A stretch of 64,000 nt of DNA from an uncultured Bacteroidia bacterium. Its GTDB lineage: Bacteria > Bacteroidota > Bacteroidia > Bacteroidales > UBA932. How positions within the stretch are numbered: position 1 is the stretch's first letter; each line of letters opens with the position of its first letter. The position numbers were made by a program, and so were the translations under genes. The stretch lies in the NCBI GenBank assembly GCA_902779765.1, contig CACZCQ010000001.1:62001-126000 (forward strand), written 5' to 3'. The notes below the pieces were generated by a model. The model was not told where the DNA came from, searched no databases, and worked only from the letters and a program-made list of their open reading frames with translations. This document shows, in pieces, positions 35,669 through 43,606 of this stretch.

Positions 35669-36334
35669 ATGGGCCTTTTCGACATATTCTCAAGGAAAAA
35701 AGCGGACAAGCTGATCGAGAGCGTGGACAAGCTCCTTGCCATTGTGGACCACTCCTTGCTGGTCTTCCGTGACGGTGTAAAGAATTACCTCTACAAGGAT
35801 GATCCCGACTTTGTCGAGAACCTCTCTTCGATGGCATCCCTCGAAACTGAGGCCGGAGCGCGGATCAGGGAGATTGAGAGCATCCTGTTTTCCCGGGGAT
35901 ATCTTATCCGCTCCCGTGGTGACATCATGCGTCTTCTCGAGCGTTTCGACCATATCATATCAATAATCAGCGTAGACCTGGTCCAGTTCGAGATCGAGAG
36001 CCCTTCCATTCCGGCCGATTTGCGGAAGGAGTTTGTCAAGCTGAGCGAACTTGCTTCGATGGCGGTCGAAAGCACCATTCCCGGGACCAAGGCATACTTT
36101 ACACAGCCGGAAGATGTGGCTGAGACGACGGACAGGGTCTATTTCTATGAGAAGGAGGCTGTCAAGCTCTCACAGTCGATCAAGCGTACCGTATTCCATG
36201 ACATGGGTGATGAACTGAAGCTCAGCGAAAAGTTCCATCTCAGATATTTCGCCCTGCATATCGAGGACCTGGCCAAGGCTGCTGTGAAGGTGGCGGAGCA
36301 ATTATCGGTAATGACTATCAAGCGGGCCCTTTAA
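35669..36334 (+). CDS. DUF47/PhoU-like protein
   Basis: A 221-residue all-helical cytosolic protein of the DUF47 (TIGR00153) family, related to PhoU. I place the start at ATG 35669 (MGLFDIFSRKKADK), which is the standard family start; the longer frame runs back into the terminator region. The conserved REIESILFSRGYLIRSRGD and LERFDHII segments are present. These proteins normally partner PiT-type phosphate permeases. Here the next gene, 6 bp away, is a PiT-like membrane domain fused to a DNA-binding domain, so this protein may modulate that regulator. Confidence 0.88.
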   Translation: MGLFDIFSRKKADKLIESVDKLLAIVDHSLLVFRDGVKNYLYKDDPDFVENLSSMASLETEAGARIREIESILFSRGYLIRSRGDIMRLLERFDHIISIISVDLVQFEIESPSIPADLRKEFVKLSELASMAVESTIPGTKAYFTQPEDVAETTDRVYFYEKEAVKLSQSIKRTVFHDMGDELKLSEKFHLRYFALHIEDLAKAAVKVAEQLSVMTIKRAL

Positions 36335-36340
36335 TATATT

Positions 36341-37957
36341 ATGGAAGCGATCCTGTACGTCATCTTCTCCGTAATCCTGGCAGAATCCCTGCCGGTCCTC
36401 CGGGATATCCCGGTTGTGAACGGCACCGTTCTGGCTTCCGGTGCCGGAGAACGGCTGTCCGTCAGGATCCTTTGGCCGCTGGTGTTGCTGGCCGGTATAG
36501 TTTCACCTTGCTTCCTGCCGGTGGAGCCCCTGTCTGAAACCGCCGGAAAGCTCTTCCTGCCGGTATCGACATGGTCTGTGCTTCCAATCGGCCTCGCGAC
36601 CGCGGTTGCGGCCATGGTGGCGGGACGTTTCAGCCGATTCCCTGCGGTTCCATATTCATTCATCGCTTCACTCGCCGGTGTCTCTCTGGCACTTACGGGC
36701 AGGATTGAATCCGATGTGGCTTTTTCCTACATCCTTTCCTGGTTTGCAGCACCGGTCCTGTGTGCTTTGCTTGCGGCGGGAATATACAGGCTCCACGCCT
36801 TGTCCATCAGGAACAAGAAGATCCACCTTGCAATCCTGGATGCCCGGCTTCAGGGCATATCCATAGTTTTTTCGTTCCTGCTCCTGGCGGCATTTTCCGT
36901 CAATTATTCCTTGCTTTTCTCCTATCTGCCCCAGGCAGCGACGGCAACCGCCTATGTCAGGGCAGCGATTGCCGGCGGTTGCGCCATCGTCCTGTATCCT
37001 GTTATGAGGAAGGGGATCCTGATGGAGACTTGGAATATCGCGGATTACGAACTTGACATAGACGCCCAGTCCATTTCCTCGATGCTCATCTCGATTTTCC
37101 TGGTCTTCGGCCTGTTCTCCAGCCCTCTACCCGGAATGGTCGGGATGGCTGCCACTCCGCTGCCGGCCGGCGTGCTGTTCTTCTCGGCACTGGCGGGGAT
37201 CAGCGTCACGCGGCAGCGCGCCCTGACCGAGGGAAGGGAGATAGTGAATACCCTGGCATCGGCTTTCCTTTCCCCGGTACTCGCATTGATGCTTGCATAT
37301 TGCTTTGCCCGGGTGATGGACGGAACAATTGTGGGAACACTCTTCGTGCTGGTCTTGGCATTGCTGGTCGCCGCCCTTCTGGTGTTCATACGCTGGCAGA
37401 GCGGCAGGAATCTCGAGAAGCAGATCCTCCGTTCAAGGGAACAGCAGTTCTACAGCACCCAGAAATCCCTGTCCGCTCTTGAGGTGAAAGCCGAGATGAC
37501 GGAGAAGGACCTGCTCAACAAACTGGATATCAAGCGCAAGGAACTGGTGGATTTCGCCCTCGGAATAGGGGACCAGAAGAAATTCATGGAACAGTTCTAT
37601 GAGGATCTGAGGGAAGTCAGGGCCCTGCCTGACGGTGACGCCAAGGATGCCATGACCGACAAACTCCTTTCCTCCCTGCGCGAAAGGATGTATTTCACAA
37701 GCGAGATGAACGATTTCTATGCCCGGAGCGAAGTCCTTCACAGGGACTTCAACCTGCGGCTTTCAGAGGCCTATCCCAACCTCACTGAAAACGAAAGGAA
37801 ACTGGCCAACCTCCTCAGGCAGGGCTTCTCTTCGAAATATATAGCATCATTGATGAACATAGCCCCGAAAAGCGTTGAAATCAACCGTTACCGCCTGCGT
37901 GCCAAACTTGGCCTGCAGCGTAGCGACAACCTCATAAAGTTTATAAAATCCATATAA
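36341..37957 (+). CDS. PiT-permease-like membrane protein fused to LuxR-type HTH
   Basis: A 538-residue protein with an unusual architecture. Residues 1-350 are about ten hydrophobic segments arranged as two loosely similar halves. RFSRFPAVPYSFIASLAG (96-113) and PGMVGMAATPLPAGVLFFSA (264-283) recall the two PxSxTH-type segments of PiT phosphate permeases, but the NDxAN transport residues are not seen. Residues 355-470 are charged and helical, probably a coiled coil. Residues 481-525 are a LuxR/GerE-type HTH (ENERKLANLLRQG, then IAPKSVEINRYRLRAKLGL), like that of bacteroidetal TPR-coiled-coil regulators. It sits where PiT normally follows DUF47. I infer a membrane-bound phosphate sensor and transcription factor. 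PiT homology is a judgement from pattern. Confidence 0.7.
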   Translation: MEAILYVIFSVILAESLPVLRDIPVVNGTVLASGAGERLSVRILWPLVLLAGIVSPCFLPVEPLSETAGKLFLPVSTWSVLPIGLATAVAAMVAGRFSRFPAVPYSFIASLAGVSLALTGRIESDVAFSYILSWFAAPVLCALLAAGIYRLHALSIRNKKIHLAILDARLQGISIVFSFLLLAAFSVNYSLLFSYLPQAATATAYVRAAIAGGCAIVLYPVMRKGILMETWNIADYELDIDAQSISSMLISIFLVFGLFSSPLPGMVGMAATPLPAGVLFFSALAGISVTRQRALTEGREIVNTLASAFLSPVLALMLAYCFARVMDGTIVGTLFVLVLALLVAALLVFIRWQSGRNLEKQILRSREQQFYSTQKSLSALEVKAEMTEKDLLNKLDIKRKELVDFALGIGDQKKFMEQFYEDLREVRALPDGDAKDAMTDKLLSSLRERMYFTSEMNDFYARSEVLHRDFNLRLSEAYPNLTENERKLANLLRQGFSSKYIASLMNIAPKSVEINRYRLRAKLGLQRSDNLIKFIKSI

Positions 37958-37976
37958 TCATTAATCCTAACCAATT

Positions 37977-39347
37977 ATGCGTAAGATTACTTTCATACTC
38001 GCGTTGATGCTGCTGGCAGTACCGGCAGCCCTCGCCCAGAAGGCGACTACCAAGTACAACCAGTACGGTGTGGCCGTCCAATCAGACCGCTTGGATGTGG
38101 AAGCCCAGGACGGAATCCTGGTGATGGAGTCCCCCAAGTCCGGCTACAAACTCTGGTTTGATATCCGTGCCCAGGCTGACGGTGCGGTATTTTTCGGCGC
38201 TCCGGAATATGCCGACCCTATCGGTAACGGTACAAGCATCCGCAGGGCCCGTTTCGCCGTCAAGGGCCAGATCGATGAAAAGTGGTACGGTGAGTTCGAT
38301 ATGGACCTTGCCAACGGTCTTGCAGAACTTAAGGACGCCATCATCCGTTATACCGGAATTCCCAACCTGGACCTTCAGGTAGGTAACTTCAAGGAGAATT
38401 TCTCCATCCAGCGCAACACCACTTCCCGTTACCTGCAGTTCATGGAGAGGCCGATGGTCACATCCGCCCTCTCTCCTTCCCGTCATATCGGAATCAATGC
38501 CAAGTATGCGAAGGACTGGCTCTGGTTCTCAGCAGGAGCCTTCTCGCAGATCATTGCCGGTCAGGAGGAGTGGACCAACGTGGCTGACAACAACAAGGAC
38601 TTCGGCCGCAATTCAGGCTATTCCCTTACCACCAAGCTGGTCATCCGTCCCCTCTACAAACTGGACAACGCCAGCCTTCACATAGGTGCCGCATATTCAT
38701 ACCGCACCACTACCACCGACCTGGCAACGGGAGAGTGGGGGACTTATCGTGCAAGTGCCCGTAATTCCACGAGCATCAACCGCAAGAAGTATCTCGACAC
38801 CAACAACCTGCCCGGTTACGACCACAACAACCTCTGGACGGTAGAGCTTGCCGGTCACTGGAAAGGTCTCCGCTATGAGGCGGCCTACATCGGCGACAAC
38901 GTCCATTTCAAGGCTGATGCGGCCGATCCCGAGACCAAGAATTTCGGAGGCTGGTACGCACAGGCCGGTTACCTGCTCTTCGGTGGAACCCAGCGCTATG
39001 ACTCCAATGGTGGCAAGTACACCAAGATCAAGCCGGTCCACAAATGGGGTGACCTCGAACTCTGCGGACGTTACGAGAATTGCAACCTCAACTTCGGCAA
39101 TGTCTATGGAGGCGCCTCCGAGGCTTATGCCGTGGGACTCAACTGGTGGGTGAACAACAACGTGAAACTGCAGCTCAACTATCAGTTCAACAACAACGAC
39201 CGTTATGCCAACGGCAAGGACAAGCTCCACGTCGGATTGGATTCCGCCGGCAACCCTACCAAGGATTACAAGAAGGTCGTGGCCGCTGACGGAAAGGCCG
39301 GAGTGGACTACCACATGCTCGCCCTTCGTTTCGAAATCGACTTCTAG
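37977..39347 (+). CDS. OprO/OprP-like phosphate-selective porin family protein
   Basis: A 456-residue outer-membrane porin. The signal peptide ends near ALAQ (residue 21). The barrel shows the porin O/P pattern: SIRRARFAVKGQIDEKWYGEFDMDLA, LDLQVGNFKENFSIQ, RYLQFMERPMV and a C-terminal YHMLALRFEIDF. Family members pass phosphate or polyphosphate. It starts 19 bp after the PiT-like/HTH regulator and precedes a lamin-tail lipoprotein by 25 bp. Context supports phosphate uptake. Confidence 0.85.
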   Translation: MRKITFILALMLLAVPAALAQKATTKYNQYGVAVQSDRLDVEAQDGILVMESPKSGYKLWFDIRAQADGAVFFGAPEYADPIGNGTSIRRARFAVKGQIDEKWYGEFDMDLANGLAELKDAIIRYTGIPNLDLQVGNFKENFSIQRNTTSRYLQFMERPMVTSALSPSRHIGINAKYAKDWLWFSAGAFSQIIAGQEEWTNVADNNKDFGRNSGYSLTTKLVIRPLYKLDNASLHIGAAYSYRTTTTDLATGEWGTYRASARNSTSINRKKYLDTNNLPGYDHNNLWTVELAGHWKGLRYEAAYIGDNVHFKADAADPETKNFGGWYAQAGYLLFGGTQRYDSNGGKYTKIKPVHKWGDLELCGRYENCNLNFGNVYGGASEAYAVGLNWWVNNNVKLQLNYQFNNNDRYANGKDKLHVGLDSAGNPTKDYKKVVAADGKAGVDYHMLALRFEIDF

Positions 39348-39372
39348 TTTGACATATTAAAAGACACTGATC

Positions 39373-40203
39373 ATGAAAAAGATATTCTTTATTTCTGCAG
39401 CGATCCTTCTGGCGCTCACCGGATGCGTCAAAGACGAAATGTACAAGGGCCCTTCATCCATCGACAAGGTTGTGTTCAGCCCCGAGGCTCCTACCTCCAT
39501 CACGCCCATCGAGGTTACCGCTACCGTGAGCGGGCTCCAGGCGGTGACTTCAGCCGTCCTGAATTACAACGGTTCCAGCATCCAGATGACCGGTTCCGGC
39601 AATCAGTTCAAGGCAACGATTCCCGCACAACCTGACGGTACCAATGTTTCTTTCTCGGTGACCGTGGACAACGAAGCCGGATTCAAGACAACTTCAGACA
39701 ATTTCTCATTCAAGGTCGGCGACCCTGCTACGGACTGGAGCAAGCTGAAACTCAACGAAGTCTATGGTGCCGGAGCGGACGAGGAGAAATTCTTCGAACT
39801 TTACAACGGCAGCGACTTCCCGATCAAGCTCAACGGAGTGACCATCAACAAGGACGAGGAGCTGACCTGGACCGGAATCGACGGTTATGTGGTTCCTGCA
39901 AAAGGCTATTTCTCGATAGTTGGAGCTAAAGGAACGGCAAAAAAGAATGGTGGTTTCAAAAGTGGTTTTTCTGCGAAGAAAAGTGTTCTTGTTGAACTGT
40001 TCGATCCTAAAGGCAATCGGATTGATTTCTTCCAGCGAGGTGAAAAAATGGACTCTGGTGAGTGGGGTGCTGGTCTTTCAGGTGTTAAAGGTTCCTGGAG
40101 CCGTATTCCTGACGGTGTTGGTAAATGGATGATAACAGACAGTATTACAGAAGGAGTCGCCAATTCTACCTCTGGCAGTGAGGATCCTGATGTTAAACAA
40201 TAA
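39373..40203 (+). CDS. Lamin-tail-domain lipoprotein of mosaic composition
   Basis: A 276-residue lipoprotein, Cys18 in the lipobox (LLALTGC). Residues about 20-115 are an Ig-like sandwich; from about 125 a lamin tail domain begins (KLKLNEVYGAG, EEKFFELYNGSDFPIKL). Base use changes abruptly near 39905: the first two thirds use G/C-ending codons as the neighbours do, while the last 300 bases use mostly A/T-ending codons. The gene is intact, so a recombination event probably replaced its 3' part. It may be a surface partner of the porin. Confidence 0.8.
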   Translation: MKKIFFISAAILLALTGCVKDEMYKGPSSIDKVVFSPEAPTSITPIEVTATVSGLQAVTSAVLNYNGSSIQMTGSGNQFKATIPAQPDGTNVSFSVTVDNEAGFKTTSDNFSFKVGDPATDWSKLKLNEVYGAGADEEKFFELYNGSDFPIKLNGVTINKDEELTWTGIDGYVVPAKGYFSIVGAKGTAKKNGGFKSGFSAKKSVLVELFDPKGNRIDFFQRGEKMDSGEWGAGLSGVKGSWSRIPDGVGKWMITDSITEGVANSTSGSEDPDVKQ

Positions 40204-40221
40204 CCAATTAAACAAACAGAT

Positions 40222-40860
40222 ATGGCAGAACTTAAAATAGGCGAGCAGAGCAAGCCTCGCTTCGAATTCCGCAGTTTCGGCCAGTGCTTCTGCGCTGCCC
40301 ACAAGAGGATGGCACGTCTTTCCGTTCCCGTTCCCGAGAAGGTCTGGGAGAGGGAGAGCGATGAGATATACATCATCTCGGCCAAGAACGACATCAACAA
40401 TACCAAGATCCGTGACGGCAAGATGGACATCAAGACCTATGTTCAGACCGTCGACGGCCTCGAGCAGTGGAATCCCCTCATGAAGGGAGAGTTCCCAATC
40501 TCACGCGAGGTCCTGGAGAAGGAAGTATTCCCTGCCTTCATGGTCGAGATGCCCGCCCTTGACAAGGACACATATACCTTCGAGGAGTTCATCGCCATGG
40601 TGAAGGCCAATCCCGACCTTGCCGCGGTGCGCGTGCACAAGCAGCGTTTCGGATATATGGTCAACAACACGATCTGCGAGGTGGCCAACGTGCTCATCAA
40701 CGGAGCGAAGGTGGTGACCATCAATTCCGAGTCCACCGAGATAGAAGACATCAAGAAGACCATCGCTGACGTGGGTCTCGAGGGAGTTGAGAATATCAAC
40801 TATCTCCAGGCGATCAAGCGTGTCATCGGCATGAGTGACAAACCTTTAGCAAACGAATAA
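40222..40860 (+). CDS. Divergent CYTH-like protein (unassigned)
   Basis: I do not recognise a named family. The 212 residues have the CYTH/VTC layout: an N-terminal FEFRSF strand, DEIYIISAKNDINNTKIRDG like the tunnel strand with IRxR-type residues, KMDIKTYVQT, and a C-terminal INSESTEIEDIKKTI followed by NYLQAIKRVIG. It lacks the ExExK start of canonical members. No signal or membrane segment is seen, so it is cytosolic. It is 4 bp before a canonical CYTH gene, which supports a polyphosphate- or triphosphate-related role, as inference. Confidence 0.55.
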   Translation: MAELKIGEQSKPRFEFRSFGQCFCAAHKRMARLSVPVPEKVWERESDEIYIISAKNDINNTKIRDGKMDIKTYVQTVDGLEQWNPLMKGEFPISREVLEKEVFPAFMVEMPALDKDTYTFEEFIAMVKANPDLAAVRVHKQRFGYMVNNTICEVANVLINGAKVVTINSESTEIEDIKKTIADVGLEGVENINYLQAIKRVIGMSDKPLANE

Positions 40861-40864
40861 CATC

Positions 40865-41341
40865 ATGGCTCAGGAAATAGAAAAGAAATTCTTGGTCAAG
40901 GGAGACTTCAAGGGAGAAGCTTTCAAGGCCACACGTATCACCCAGGGTTATCTCTGCAGCGTTCCGGAAAGGACCGTGCGCATCAGGGTGAAAGGAGATA
41001 AAGGTTTCATCACCGTGAAAGGTATCGGCAATGCCTCGGGCGCAGCCCGTTTCGAATGGGAGAAGGAAATCCCTGTCGACGAGGTGAAGGCCCTTCTCGA
41101 CCTTGCCGAACCCGGAGTGATCGACAAGACCCGCTACCTTGTGAAGAACACCGACGGAGTCCATACCTGGGAGGTCGATGAGTTCTACGGGGACAACGAC
41201 GGCCTGACCGTCGCCGAAGTGGAACTTGCAGACGAGAACGAACCCTTCGACAAGCCCGAGTGGCTTGGAGAAGAGGTTACCGGCGATCCCAAGTACTTCA
41301 ACTCCATGTTGATGAAGAACCCTTACAAGAACTGGAAATAA
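40865..41341 (+). CDS. CYTH-domain inorganic triphosphatase-like protein
   Basis: A 158-residue cytosolic protein with the signature EIEKKF at 4-9, then RTVRIRVKGDKGFITVKG, ARFEWEKEI and EVDEFYGDNDGLTVAEVEL, which line the metal-triphosphate tunnel. It resembles bacterial tripolyphosphatases rather than class IV adenylate cyclases. Probably it hydrolyses triphosphate to phosphate and pyrophosphate. It lies 4 bp after a divergent CYTH-like gene and 1 bp before an SLC13 permease. Confidence 0.9.
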   Translation: MAQEIEKKFLVKGDFKGEAFKATRITQGYLCSVPERTVRIRVKGDKGFITVKGIGNASGAARFEWEKEIPVDEVKALLDLAEPGVIDKTRYLVKNTDGVHTWEVDEFYGDNDGLTVAEVELADENEPFDKPEWLGEEVTGDPKYFNSMLMKNPYKNWK

Positions 41342-41342
41342 A

Positions 41343-42953
41343 ATGGAAGCAGATATCAAGGCAAAGGCGGCGGAGCAGTTCGATCCGCTGGACATGAACA
41401 ACTACAAGGTCGAGAAACTGCCCAAGATGCAGAAATCGAAATTCGAGATCTGGATGGCCAGGCTTGGCGGTCCGCTTGCGATCGTCGCCTTTGTCTGGAT
41501 ATGCTGGTTCTGCCACATTGGCTTCATCGACAACCTCGACCAGACAGGCCTTGCCGCCACGGCCCAGAAGAGGCTGGACGCGCTCGGACTGGATGGTTTC
41601 ATCAGGGCGAATTACGCGATGCTGGCAATCTTCGTTGCCAGCCTGATCCTGTGGATGACGGAAGCGTTGCCGAATTATCTGACATCCCTTCTGCTCATCC
41701 TGGGAGTCGTCCTGTTCAATGTAACAACCCAGAAGGAAGCCCTGGCACAACTCGGTCACCCCGTGATGTGGCTGAATATCCTGAGTTTCGTGCTGGCCTC
41801 GATGCTGGTCAAGACCCAGTTTGCCAAGCGTCTGGCCCTGGCCTTCGTGATAAAGTTCGGCAAGAGTGCCAAAGGGGTCCTGTGGAGTTTCCTGGTGATC
41901 AACCTCGTGCTCTCCGCCTTCATCTCGGCGACCACCGTCAAGGCCACCATCATGCTCCCCATATTCATGGTCATCTGCGCCATCTACGGAGCCTCCGACG
42001 GGCACAGGAATAATTTCGGCCGCAACCTCGTGATCCAGAACCTGTTCCAGGTGAATATCGGTGCCAATGCCTTCTACACCGGTTCAGGCGCCCACCTGCT
42101 GGCTATCTCCCTGATTGCCGGATTCCTCGGCTCCTGTGATTTCGGATATGCCGACTGGCTTGTAGCCGTAGGACCGATGAGTATCATCATCCTGATTGTC
42201 GGCCTGCTGGTGGGTATGTACATATTCTTCCCGATGAAGAAGGAAGAGCAGCATCCCCAGATCGAAGGTGGAATAGAACGCCTGAGGGTTGAACTCGATG
42301 CCATGGGAAAGATGAGCGCCCAGGAATGGAGGGCCGTCAGCATATTCCTTGTCGTCCTCTTCCTCTGGGTCACGAAGGGCACCTTCCATAACATCGACGA
42401 GACGATAGTCGCTTTGATCGGAGCCTGCCTCGCCCTGCTTCCCGGAATAGGGGTGGTCAAGTGGAACGACGTGGACATCCCCTGGCACCTTATGCTCTTC
42501 TCGGCCGGAGCATATGTACTTGGAAGCGGACTGAATGCTACCGACCTGCCGAGCACGATGGTCAATGCGGCCTTCGACTCGATGGGAATCACCTCCGGAA
42601 CTCCGTTCTGGGTCCTCTATGTGATCCTTACGTTCCTGATGATGTATTCAGGACTGGTGTTCCAGAGCAAGACCATCCGGACGATGGTGTTCGTACCCAT
42701 CGCCCTCGGAGTGGAACAAAGGTTCGGCTTCATGCCGATGAGCCTGTCGCTGCCGGTTGCCATGCTGATCGAGCACTGTTATGTGCTGCCGTTCAACAGC
42801 AAACCTGCGGCACTTCTTTACAATACGAACCAATACAGTCAGACCGATGCCTTCAAGTTCGGTATCACGATGATGACATTCTCGTGGTTGCTGATACTGA
42901 TTTTCGGGCAGACGGTCCTCAAGTGGCTGAGCATTACACCAGGTCTTTTTTAA
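41343..42953 (+). CDS. SLC13/DASS-family anion permease
   Basis: A 536-residue inner-membrane protein with roughly 11-13 hydrophobic segments and a cytosolic N-terminal tail. The two family half-motifs are seen: ISATTVKATIMLPIFMVIC in the first half and FNSKPAALLYNTNQYSQTDAFK in the second. DASS carriers import dicarboxylates, sulfate, phosphate or similar anions with sodium. The substrate is not determined by sequence; the flanking phosphate-related genes make a phosphate-type anion possible. Gap to CYTH is 1 bp and to MgtC 12 bp. Confidence 0.85.
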   Translation: MEADIKAKAAEQFDPLDMNNYKVEKLPKMQKSKFEIWMARLGGPLAIVAFVWICWFCHIGFIDNLDQTGLAATAQKRLDALGLDGFIRANYAMLAIFVASLILWMTEALPNYLTSLLLILGVVLFNVTTQKEALAQLGHPVMWLNILSFVLASMLVKTQFAKRLALAFVIKFGKSAKGVLWSFLVINLVLSAFISATTVKATIMLPIFMVICAIYGASDGHRNNFGRNLVIQNLFQVNIGANAFYTGSGAHLLAISLIAGFLGSCDFGYADWLVAVGPMSIIILIVGLLVGMYIFFPMKKEEQHPQIEGGIERLRVELDAMGKMSAQEWRAVSIFLVVLFLWVTKGTFHNIDETIVALIGACLALLPGIGVVKWNDVDIPWHLMLFSAGAYVLGSGLNATDLPSTMVNAAFDSMGITSGTPFWVLYVILTFLMMYSGLVFQSKTIRTMVFVPIALGVEQRFGFMPMSLSLPVAMLIEHCYVLPFNSKPAALLYNTNQYSQTDAFKFGITMMTFSWLLILIFGQTVLKWLSITPGLF

Positions 42954-42965
42954 AATGAATGGATT

Positions 42966-43586
42966 ATGACAATAGAATGGAATTTCATACTTAGGATATT
43001 AATAGCCGGCCTGCTGGGCGGGGCGATTGGTTTTGAACGTGAATTCAGGGCGAAGGAGGCCGGGGTGAGGACCCATTTCATAGTGGCCCTCGGCAGCGCG
43101 CTGTTCATGATCATCTCGCAGTATGCTTTCTCAGGGCAGTTCGACCATTCAAGGGTTGCAGCCCAGGTCGTGTCGGGAATCGGTTTCATCGGTGCTGGCG
43201 TTATCATATTCCAGAAGAATGTCGTCCGCGGCGTTACTACGGCTGCCGGCCTCTGGGTCGCCGCCGCCATAGGCCTGGCCTGCGGTTCTGGAATGTACGC
43301 CCTGGCCACCGCCGCCATGCTCATGACCATCATATGCCTCGAGACCATGCATATCATCACCAATAAATACAGCGAAAAGATCCTTACCGTCTCACTGTCT
43401 CCAGTCGACGGCGACAGGCTTCTTGAATTCATGGACGGCGCCAAGGCCCGCAAGATCGATATAGATTCTTTCGTGGTGACCGATGAGAAGGCCACCCTTC
43501 AGGTCCGCACAAAGCTCCTCAAAACCACGGAAACATCCAAGAATCTCCTCGCCCTCAGCAAAGGCCTCAAAATCGAGATCTCCTGA
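42966..43586 (+). CDS. MgtC/SapB-family membrane protein
   Basis: A 206-residue inner-membrane protein. The N-terminal half has four or five hydrophobic helices with family residues GGAIGFEREFRAKEAGVRTH, GIGFIGAGVI and VRGVTTAAGLW, and the C-terminal part is a soluble ACT-like domain. Some MgtC homologues adapt cells to low magnesium and restrain ATP or phosphate uptake, which would fit as the last gene of a phosphate operon. That link is inference. It converges on the permease array 20 bp later. Confidence 0.88.
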   Translation: MTIEWNFILRILIAGLLGGAIGFEREFRAKEAGVRTHFIVALGSALFMIISQYAFSGQFDHSRVAAQVVSGIGFIGAGVIIFQKNVVRGVTTAAGLWVAAAIGLACGSGMYALATAAMLMTIICLETMHIITNKYSEKILTVSLSPVDGDRLLEFMDGAKARKIDIDSFVVTDEKATLQVRTKLLKTTETSKNLLALSKGLKIEIS

Positions 43587-43606
43587 CGGTTCCGGCAGCC
43601 TTGAGC

